DNA of 64,000 bases from Protea cynaroides (taxonomy: Eukaryota; Streptophyta; Magnoliopsida; Proteales; Proteaceae): the NCBI GenBank assembly GCA_028583415.1, contig CM053275.1, positions 80,685,850 through 80,749,849 on the forward strand, in the 5' to 3' direction. The position numbers and the translations under genes are program-made. The notes below the pieces were generated by a model. That model worked only from the letters and a program-made list of their open reading frames with translations, was not told the DNA's origin and made no database searches. Shown one piece after another: positions 55,757 through 64,000 of the stretch; the first letter of the stretch is position 1, and each line of letters begins with the position of its first letter.

Positions 55757-57463
55757 CTGACCGGTGACCTTAGGAGCGATCTTCTTTCGATCAAGACCTT
55801 GAACATCATCTCCAAGTAAGGTTCTTCCTTCCTCTCTTCCTTCTACATCGTTTCTTCATGGTTTCTTGCCCAAAAACTAGATTTTTCTTGGTTTAGAAGA
55901 TTATAACTGTAGGAACTCTTTTCCTTCGGCTTAGAAAGAGTTTAAGGACCTCTATGAACAAAAGCCCTCAACTTATTTGAGGTTCCACCGTATGGTTTTT
56001 CTCAAAATCGAATTTTTAGGTTTTTGACCTAGGTTTTGGTCAAAATCGATTTTTTTCTTGTAATTGTTATATTTCTTGTTTGTTTGATGTTTGTTTGGTT
56101 TTCCGTATGGTGTTAGATTGTTACGTAAGTCCTCCTCCCTAGATTTTGGGTTGGTTCGAGGTCTTTGCTTCAATTACTGTCGTTATGTTGCCGAAATTTC
56201 GAAAATTCTAACCAATTTCTCATGTGTTTTGTTTTTGTTTTGTAGTTCACAATGTCTCAACGTCGTGGTGCTGGTAAACAGGCATTCGCTCCTGGCATGA
56301 ACCGTCCGCACCCGCCGGTTCCGCCGTTTGATGAGCGGTGGTTTCGTTCGGCGGCGGCGTAAGCCCTTTTTCCCTGGTTTGAAGAGAAGAACATCGAATC
56401 GGGGCGATGTGTAAACCTGGAGCAGCTACAACGATTTGACGTTGAAACAACCTTCAATGCACTTGGGTGGTTACCCGTTATTACTTACACAGTGACTACC
56501 CATCCCAACCTAGTCAAGCATTTCTACGCTAACCTGGAGGTCGAGGGGAATGTTAACGACTTCAGCCGTGGTAGGGACCTCCGCCTAACTAGCTTTGTCA
56601 AAGGTGTTCCCATATCCTTTGACACTCATCAGCTCGCTGATCTCTTGGGGATTCCAAATGATGGTGACTTGGTTTACTGCGCCCCCAAGATGAAGGGCTT
56701 CTTTACTGATGATCTGCGCCAGGGGGTTTCAAAGCAGATCCTTAACCCAGGGGCGCCCATGAAAGCTGCCAGTTTGAGACTTGTTCCTCGGGTATATTGC
56801 CGCATCATCCAGCATGACATTGTTCCTCAGAGCGGCCACTACAGTGAGTTATGTCAGCTCACCCAGTACCTGACTTACTGCGTCTGCACTAGGGAGCGGG
56901 TCTGTCTTCCTTACATTATCATCAGGACCATGCGTCAGGCTACCATGCCCGATCAGATAAGCAACCTTCCTTATAGCCGGCTTATCACTACACTCCTGCA
57001 GTGCCTTCGAGTACACATGAGGGGTGAGATTGCAGTTGAGGACACCATGACCTCAGACATTGACTGGGATGCCATTGTCCGGATGAGGATGGACAATCTG
57101 CCGATCAGTGATGAGGAGCTAGAGGCTCATCCTCGTCCGCTTAGGAGGGTAGCAGCAGCAGCAGCAGCCAATGCGGCTCATGCAGAAGAGGCAGGGGATG
57201 ATGGTAATGATAATCAGATGGAGGACATTCCAACACCGGCACCGCAGCCCATACCTGCAGTGGGACCATCCCAGCCTCCTCCCGATACCGTGATGGGTAT
57301 GTTTGTGGAGATTCGGGATGCCCAGCGTGAGATGAGCCGTGACCTAGGGTGCCTTTCTCGCAGCCTCAGAATCACGCAGGAGCAAGTACACTGGCTCAGG
57401 GTCGCTTATGAGCGTGGTTATGACATTGTTGACCCTATCCCTCCTATGCCCTCAACCCCATGA
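55744..57463 (+). pseudogene. Accessory gene of element C (opposite to gag-pol), one stop
   Basis: Predicted untranslated exon to 55815, intron 55816-56245 (430 nt; donor CCAA|GTAAGG, acceptor TTTTGTAG), ATG 56252, TGA 57461-57463, about 403 codons. Only one in-frame stop (TAA at 56360, codon 37); from 56492 it is open to the end. Domain blocks match A/B: HFYANLEVEGN, TSFVKGVPISFDTHQLADLL, GDLVYCAPKMKGFF, RVYCRIIQHDIVPQSGHY, LPYIIIRTM, LPYSRLITTLLQCL; then poly-Ala, acidic and Pro-rich linkers, and a helical EIRDAQREMSRDL tail. The strand is opposite gag, as in A and B. Function unknown. Confidence 0.82.
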
Positions 57464-57779
57464 TAGATCACTTTATTTTTCTCTCCTCCTAATACATTGA
57501 CTTTTATAACAGGGTAACTGTCCGGTTTGTAGACTATACCCTGTAGCACAATTAACTTTTACTCTTTGGATGTTTATGATTATTTTTACCCGTTTAACAT
57601 GGTTTTTTATCTAGAGCATTAAATTCTTATTTCAGTATAGTATATTATGCTCTTTTTTATTTAGTCTCAGGCATCAAACAGGTGCTTAAGGTGTGTTTTT
57701 ATTAAGGCTTTTAATTTCTTCTTATCTCAGTTCATCGACTCAGTTAAGTGCAAATATGGTCTGTTGGACAGAGCTTAAG

Positions 57780-57792
57780 AGCTCTGATACCA
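57780..57792 (-). promoter_or_regulatory. Primer binding site of element C
   Basis: On minus TGGTATCAGAGCT, three bases after the 5' LTR end. Confidence 0.92.
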
Positions 57793-57795
57793 AGT

Positions 57796-60697
57796 TGTCA
57801 CACCCCAATTTCGGCTGAACCAGAAGTGTGAGTGAACCGTCACTGAACCAACGGTTTACATCAGGATCTCAATAAGACCGTGTCCACTTATACAAACCAT
57901 TGCACATAACCATAATCAGAATATAATAAAATACAGCGGAAGTCTTAAATTAAATGAACTGAGTACTTCTATTGATAAATAAATTATCCAATTATTCAAA
58001 ATACCAAAACATGAATAATTATCCTCACATCCCAACTATAAATCCAACTGAAAATAAATAAATAAACAATACCAGCATCCTAAAGGTACATGCAGAAAGG
58101 GCACTTGCATGAAGCGTCATGCTCGTCCAGCAACACCTCCATGTACTGGAGCGTCCATATAGTCCTCCACAGTATAACCTGCATTAACATCTAAAAACAT
58201 GTATATATACAAGGGTGAGCTCACAACTTAGCTCAGTAAGACAATCAGACAATGCAACAAATACATGCATGAGTGACATTCACATTATGGTCTGGTTTTA
58301 AGTTTGCAATGTGCTATAGAAAGGATTGGCGGCCACCGTACTTCTATACACGAGTGTGTGAAGCCGCCTAATGGATCAAACACCACTGTTGTCCCACATG
58401 CACCCACCATGGAATAGAGATAAAGCTAAAGCGTCCGGATCAAACACCGCCAACACTTCCCCTGATGCCTTACCCATACCAACACGTAAGTCCCTATTGG
58501 CGAGGGCTTGCAAACTGGGCTCGCAACTAACCAATCTTATATGTCATCACAGTAGGCCCTATCCCAGCACAGCTCCCTATGGCATAGAGATAGAGCTAGA
58601 GTCTAGTGGCCGGGCCGGAGACCACAGTGCCACTTCCTCCCCCTGATACCCTACCCGCACCAAGCATGCTAAGATAGAAACGATACGAAAAGGTGCTAGT
58701 GTGAGGAATGATCTCAGACCCTAGGCCCTTCCCATTCCATACACCAACGAAAACAATTACATGCCTAACCGTCACATCCTAGCATAGCGAGTATGCATGA
58801 ACAATATAATAACTGAAAGTAAAGATGACATGCGAGTATGCACAAACATCAGTTCATAGAATCATAATTATTAACAACGTTTTACTGTTATTAAATTATT
58901 AGGGTTTAGGTCCGATTCCCTTACCTGACGCTTGTTTGATAATTTGCTCCGCGTCACAGAATCTAAACTCGCTATCACAAGGTCCTACACAATGTTAGGG
59001 TTGTATTAGAATAGTTTTCTTAGGGTTTACGTTGGTCGGAAAACCAACTGGGTCAAAAACACTCCTCACAGTGCAGACCGGTCGCAGGTACTGGTCGCGG
59101 CACTGTGGGGAAAGGTGCGACTGGTATGGTCGACTGGTCCCCACGGGACCGTCCCCGGGAGGATCGGTCGCGATGCGGGTCGCATAAGGTGCGACCGGTA
59201 TGGTTGACCGGTATGTCTCCGGAAGACCATATGCTTGGTTTTCGTCTTCTGTCGGTCACCCCCTATTGATCCTAGGGTTTCACCTATACATTCTAGGCCT
59301 AAGCAATGAGTTAGAGTTGTTTTAAACTCCATTCAAGTCCTAGTTTCGATGATCCTCAGTCTAGAGGGTTTATCGACCACAGTGCCACTTCCTCCCCCTG
59401 TTACCCTACCCGCACCAAACATGCTAAGATAGAAACGATACGAAAAGGTGCTAGTGTGAGGAATGATCCTAGACCCCAGGCCCTTCCCATTTCATACATC
59501 AACGAAAACAATCACATGCTTAACAGTCACATCCTAGCATAGCGAGTATGCATGAACAATATAATAATTGAAAGTAAAGATGACATGCGAGTATGCATAA
59601 ACATCAGTCCATAGAATCATAATTATTAACAACGTTTTATTGTTATTAAATTATTAAGCTTTAGGTCCGATTCCCTTACCTGACGCTTGTTTGATAACTT
59701 GTTCCGCGTCACAAAATCCAAACTCGCTATCACAAGGTCCTACACAATGTTAGAGTTGTATTAGAATAGTTTTCTTAGGGTTTACGTTGGTCGAAAAACC
59801 AACTGGGTCAAAAACACTCCTCACAGTGCAGACCGGTCGTAGGTACCGGTCGCAGCACTGTGGGGAAAGGTGCGATCGGTATGGTCGACGGTCCCCACAG
59901 ACCAGTCCCTGGGAGGTACTGGTCGCAGTACCGGTCGCATAAGGTGCGACCGGTATGGTCGACCGATATGTCTCCGGAAGACCATACGCTTGGTTCTCGC
60001 CTTCTGTTGGTCACCCCCTATTGATCCTAGGGTTTCACCTATACATTCTAGGTCTCAGCAATGAGTTAGAGTTGTTTCAAACTCCATTCAAGTCCTAGTT
60101 TCGATGATCCTTAGTCTAGAACTTGAATCTAGGGTTTATCGACTGTATTAAGATTTGACGGCAAATTCTGGTTTAGATCAATACCTCACCTTGCATGGTA
60201 TTGATCCATTCATGACTAACGTAACTTAGAGGAAGGTTTAAGCACTTACCGTTGGTTCGCAGTAGAGTGTTCTTCGTCCAACGGCAACGGCGGCTCCTCT
60301 CCCTCCTTCCTTAGCTCTTTCTCCTTCTTCAATCTCTTTCTCCTCTCTAGGGTTTGTGAAGATCAATGAAAGAGATTTTAGGAGGTTTAGGGGTCCTTAA
60401 ATAGACTAGGATTGAGTTTAGGAAGTCCCCCTTTAGGAAAGTCTTAGGGTTCGATATTTGAAAAGTGGGACCCGCAGAGATCCGGTTCCGGATCTAAGCA
60501 GTCTGCCTACACAGACATACCGGTCGACCGGTACCATCGACCGGTACCAACAACCGATATGAAATATTTATCATACATGGGTCCGTTTTCGTACCTGGTT
60601 GTCATCTGTTCGTCCCATTTGGCCCGGTGATGATTAAAAGACCTGTTACGACATGAATTAAAGATTTAGATCGGGTTCATGGAGTGCGGATCTTACA
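57796..60697 (-). repeat. 5' LTR of element C, with internal tandem duplication
   Basis: 2902 bp. About 755 bp (58620-59374) is repeated directly at 59375-about 60129; the 3' LTR has one copy, so the duplication followed insertion. Donor on minus at 60249; TATA near 60395-60403; motif clusters near 59076-59215, 59831-59970 and 60516-60560. Confidence 0.92.
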
Positions 60698-61564
60698 TAT
60701 TGTGTCTAGCTGTGTTGCATTAAATGTAAGCGGTCTTGGCAAAGCTATGGTACATTGATCAACCAAGAATCCCATGCACTCAAATTCTATGTTATACTGA
60801 TTATGATTGATTGTAATAATTTTGCAATCAATGATTATTACTGAAGTCTCATTTTAGTGTTCATCCTCTCTTTGGTGATAGATGATATGGTATGTACTGA
60901 TAATGTGAATGTGTGTGGACAGAAGTAATCTTTTTTGTACAGCCTTCTTTTTTTTTTTTTTGGAGGGGGGGGGGGGGGGGGCTAAGCTTTCATTATTCTA
61001 TGATTCCTGATTAAGATATGATAAGGGAACATGCTACGTATTGGGATTGAGGAGAGTGAGTGCTATTATTTCTCTTGTGAATTCACGCAAAGGTAGTGGT
61101 GTAGATTCTTTCAGCTTTTGGAGGTGCTGGTTTGCTTCAAGTGTTTTGGAGTATATTAGAGGTTGGAAATTGGATGTTTTACAAATGGAAATGCTTTGTA
61201 GAGATTACTGCTATTTGTTGGAGTTGGAATGATGCAGTTCAAAGCCAGAACGAAGAGAAAGGCACGGTCTTCTTGCTATTTGGTCTGATTCATCATTGAA
61301 ACAATTTTTTACCTAAAACATCCCATAAGACTGGAGATTTCTGATCTCCTTAAAACTAGAATCTTAGTGAGGTCTAGATAGGTTGTTAGTTTCTTTTATT
61401 ATTATTTTATTCCCTTATCCTGCTGGTTCCTTTATTAGAGTCCAAATACGTGTGGAGGGTTTCCTAGTAGAGTCAGTTTCTGTCTTAGGTTGAGATTAGG
61501 AATTTTATCTTTATATAGATGCTTGTAACTCAACGAATTAGACAGCTAGAATATTAGCATCAGA
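60698..61564. other. UCH intron 4 between element C and the LINE
   Basis: Ordinary AT-rich DNA with a poly-T/poly-G homopolymer at about 60948-60980. No UCH exon was recognised. 61320-61560 has an LTR-like texture but no second copy. Confidence 0.5.
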
Positions 61565-61899
61565 ATTTGAGGGGTTGCTGTGTAGCCTTCAAGTTTTTTG
61601 ACATGTGGACTTCTAACGTAGAGTTTTTGCCGCTTCTGACGGAAGCTGGGAACCGTCCCATCAAGGAATCTCTGAACCTGCTCATTGCGATCTCCCAAAG
61701 ACTTAGAGAAGTCATGGCTGCCCTTTGAAGATGGAATAGAGAATCATTCGGAAATATTGTCAATTGCACTCAGGAATTTAGGAAGGATTTGGAGGTGATT
61801 CAAAGCAAACTTCCCGATGATTGGGGAAATCCCTCCTTACAATAGAGAAAGAGATGCTTCGTTATAGCTGGCATCGTTGGCAGCTTAAGAGGAGAGCTT

Positions 61900-62152
61900 C
61901 TTTAAACCAATGAACTAAATCTCGGTTTTGAGGCCGGTTTCGGTCAGGCCCAAAACTGAGACGTGCCAAATCTCGTTTCGATGTTTTGACTCTGGATTTC
62001 AACACTGGGCTTCCCTGGTTTGAAACCCAGTGTCAAAAACCAAATTTCCAACTTAAGTTTCAACCTTGGGTTTTGTTTTTGCCAGGCCCAAAACTGAGAC
62101 AGCTTGGAGATTTCGGTCAGTTTTGATCGAAATCTAGAACCAAGCTTTAAAC
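61900..62152. mobile_element. 237-bp TIR-like insertion (61908-62144) with 8-bp duplication, inside the LINE
   Basis: CTTTAAAC at 61900-61907 and 62145-62152. Removing the insertion and one copy restores the LINE frame around FFKQKSCINWLKLG. Ends are imperfect inverted repeats (CAATGAACTAAATCTCG against CTTGGTTCTAGATTTCG). Contains 'aggcccaaaactgagac' twice. An 8-bp duplication suits hAT-type elements. Confidence 0.75.
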
Positions 62153-63350
62153 AGAAATCCTGCATAAACTGGCTTAAGCTTGGCGATAGGGACTCGGGTT
62201 ACTTCCGTAAAACTGTGAAAGCTAATCATAAAAGAAGCTCAATTACTTCCCTGATTTCCAGAGGAGGATTTCCTTTGACTAAAGTTAAAGACATTACGAA
62301 GGAAGTTGAGGACTACTTCAAGGGAATAGACAAGCCGAATTGCCTTCCCATATAAATTGGGATTCCGGTCAACCTTTTGTACAAGATGTTATCATTAGAG
62401 CAACAGGAAGCCATGGCAGTCGTGCCTCAAGAAGACGAAACCCTGATGGATTTAATGCTGTTTTTTTTCACTGCAACATAGGACGTTGTTAGGGATGACT
62501 TAAGTCAGAGCAGTGCAGAGCTTTTTCTCCTTCCCTGACCAGATCAATGAGATTAATTAAAAGAGCCAATGCTATCTTGGATTCAGGCCTATTTCTCTTT
62601 GGAAGACCTTTTGGAAGTTTGTGGCCAAAATTCTAGCTAACAGATTGAAAAGGGTACTGGATGACCTTGTCAGTAACAACCCGTCCATTTTTATTGAAGG
62701 CAGGAACATAGCAAATAGCATTCTCCTCTGCACAGAACTTATGAGGGGTTTTGAAAGAAAATATCATCCTCCGATAGCCTTGTTAAAGGTTGACATACTC
62801 AAAGCTTATGACTGCTTGAGATGGGAATTTATGAAAGAGGTTCTTACCAAAATGTGTTCCCCTCCAATCTTTTGTTTATCACTGCATTTCTTTAGCTCGC
62901 TTCTCTGTCCTTGTCAATGGAAGCTTGGTGGGGTTCTTTGCCAGTTGTAGGGGTATTCGACAAGGGTTTACCATGTCCCCCAATCTGTTCACTCTCATTA
63001 TAGAGGTCCTTTCCCTTAGCTTGCATATGAGAACTGATAAAAATATATTGACTTATTCCCCAAATGTTGTGCTATTAATTAATCATCTTGCCTGTGCCGA
63101 TGTTGTAATGATTTTCTCTAAGGCCAATCCTAAATCCTTTGTTGCGATATCCCGCATCCTCTCCTATTTTGGTGTTTTATCTGTGTTGTTTGTTAACAGA
63201 CAAAAATACTCCCTCTTTTTATCTGGCATAGTTGTCAAGGCGTTGCCTAAGTGTTCATGTGGTTTTTCAACCCCTGGGCAGTTGATTGCCTTATTATATC
63301 GTGTTTTGTTTTATTTATTTACTCTTTTTTTTAATTGGTGTCATTTGTAA
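62104..63350 (+). pseudogene. LINE reverse transcriptase (broken)
   Basis: Pieces at 62154-62355 (WLKLGDRDSGYFRKTVKANHKRSS in two parts), 62621-62950 and 62925-63227. Catalytic region: VDILKAYDCL is intact, but the second active-site box reads ADVV in place of ADD. A frameshift lies at 62925-62950. It would copy LINE RNA at the target site. Confidence 0.82.
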
Positions 63351-63581
63351 CATTTTTATTGAATGTATAGAGTATGTATATACACCATAATTCATGGAAT
63401 CATGTATATGTATTAGAAACAATAAAAATCAATGCTCTAAGCCTCTAACCCCTTCCCTTTTGTGTAAAACCTCATATGGAAGATGTACCCTTTTAATGCC
63501 TTGGAGATGCCTTTGGTACGCATTGGGTAATCCTAGGCACCCCTCTAGCGCCTTGGGTCACCTTGGCTCCTTAACAATTAT
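63228..63581. mobile_element. TIR element, 354 bp, in the LINE
   Basis: Begins ATAGTTGTCAAGGCG and ends with the inverted form (CTTAACAATTAT), with 'gcctaagtg' and 'cgccttgggtcacc' subterminal repeats and an AT-rich core. Same family as 42115-43139. Confidence 0.7.
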
Positions 63582-63683
63582 GTATATGAGATCGATGATG
63601 ATATGATGGAACACTTGAGTAACATTTATGGGCTTCCCCTTGACCTTCTCCCAATTGTATACCATGGGCTTCCTCTGATTTTT

Positions 63684-63785
63684 GTAGTTGTCAAGGCATT
63701 GCCTAGGCGTTTAGGCACCTTTGCCATTTGTCAGGCCTCCGACGCCTTGGTTCGTCTTGTTTCGCCTTGGCGCCTTGACAACTAT
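63684..63785. mobile_element. TIR element, about 102 bp, in the LINE
   Basis: GTAGTTGTCAAGGCATTGCC ... CGCCTTGACAACTAT. Shortest family member here; almost only the two ends. Confidence 0.7.
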
Positions 63786-64000
63786 GCTGATTTCCTCCAG
63801 ACTCTCAGCTACCTTTGCTCCCTTATTCATTATCACCTTAGGAAGAAGCTCCAGCTTTGGAAAACTAAATTTTTATCTTTTGCTAGTTGTTTGGAATTGT
63901 TGAAGTCTGTGATGCAAAACCTATACATCTATTGGGCTGGGGCTTTTGGTCTGCTGCAATCCATCTCCTTCAAAATTGATTCTTAAATGAGTGCTTTTCT

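Larger units (their letters stand above)
48102..60697 (-). mobile_element. Element C: Tekay/Del-type retrotransposon in UCH intron 4, with plus-strand accessory gene
   Basis: Exact 5-bp target duplication TATTG (48097-48101 and 60698-60702). 3' LTR 48102-50440, 5' LTR 57796-60697. On minus: primer site, antisense-type gene (on plus), motif array, gag, intron, protease, RT, RNase H, integrase, chromodomain tail. It is a different family from A/B: LTR ends TGTAAGATCC/TGTGACA and ACCGGTCG motifs, but the central LTR and all proteins align. Numerous stops and frameshifts. Confidence 0.93.
61565..64000 (+). mobile_element. L1-type LINE, 5'-truncated and broken, continuing past the window
   Basis: Starts within the region after the endonuclease (FKFFDMWTSN, WNRESFGNI, VIQSKLPDDWGNPSL), then WLKLGDRDSGYF. 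RT follows: KILANRLKRVLDDLVS, FIEGRNIANSILL, LLKVDILKAYDCLRWEFM (with catalytic Asp), RQGFTMSPNLFTLIIE; the F/YADD box reads CADVVMIF. Later LWKTKFLSFASCLELLKSV matches the L1 post-RT region. A block between about 62360 and 62600 is degraded. No endonuclease domain. Three small elements are inserted in it. Confidence 0.85.

Noticed and set aside
56252..57463. The plus-strand gene as an ordinary host gene caught by the element
   Set aside because: The same gene occurs at the same place in A and B on the strand opposite gag; it belongs to the elements.
60698..64000. Later UCH exons (catalytic His/Asp part)
   Set aside because: I searched for the expected continuation after the GNVSSEIKL region and saw none; the remaining exons are probably beyond the window.

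Overview
The window is nuclear DNA from a flowering plant. It holds the first four exons of an intron-containing ubiquitin C-terminal hydrolase gene (UCH3/UCHL3 type). Its noncoding DNA is packed with nested LTR retrotransposons, an L1-type LINE, small terminal-inverted-repeat elements and long AT microsatellites. I cannot name the species. No rRNA genes, tRNA genes or CRISPR arrays were seen.

Layout. 1-5829 (minus): internal part of an Ogre/Tat-like Ty3/gypsy element (E), cut by the window edge. Its 5' LTR probably starts at 5830 and is split by two insertions, continuing at 21411-22617 and 36911-about 37985. 7420-21410 (plus): Tekay/Del-type element A, with a 2.3-kb solo LTR (17827-20122) inside its 3' LTR. 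22618-36905 (plus): sister element B, with a second solo LTR (29773-32096) inside its reverse transcriptase. 37986-39458: intergenic DNA with a truncated calmodulin-like (CML) relic. 39459 onward: the UCH gene. Its intron 3 holds a Ty1/copia element (D, minus) that itself carries a 1-kb TIR element. Its intron 4 holds a third Tekay-type element (C, minus, 48102-60697) and then a 5'-truncated, broken LINE that runs off the window.

The most interesting content is the shared organisation of A, B and C. All three are Gag-PR-RT-RNaseH-IN-chromodomain elements, all decayed by stops and small frameshifts. (1) Each carries a large antisense gene between the primer binding site and gag. It encodes a roughly 400-residue protein resembling the 'putative plant transposon protein' domain, with an acidic or Ala/Pro-rich linker and a C-terminal helical segment. 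Each copy has its own predicted 430-443 nt 5'-UTR intron and a shared 13-nt leader motif. (2) Short arrays with a GGTCG core (TAGGGTCG in A and B, ACCGGTCG in C) sit upstream of the LTR TATA box, downstream of it, and again at the antisense gene's promoter. The motif differs between families but the placement is the same. (3) A 70-80 nt GT-AG intron sits exactly at the gag/protease junction. Unspliced RNA ends Gag; splicing joins Gag to Pol in frame. (4) A predicted LTR donor and an acceptor 24-26 nt before the gag ATG would remove the antisense-gene region as a leader intron of about 4-5 kb. (5) The LTR encodes a gap-free 43-residue segment ending in a Cys-rich motif and one shared stop, starting at a splice-acceptor-like site.

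Together these suggest a retroelement with splice-controlled Gag/Pol output and a divergently transcribed accessory gene whose product may act on family-specific DNA motifs. The sequence features were read directly by eye. The splicing and the regulatory role are inference.
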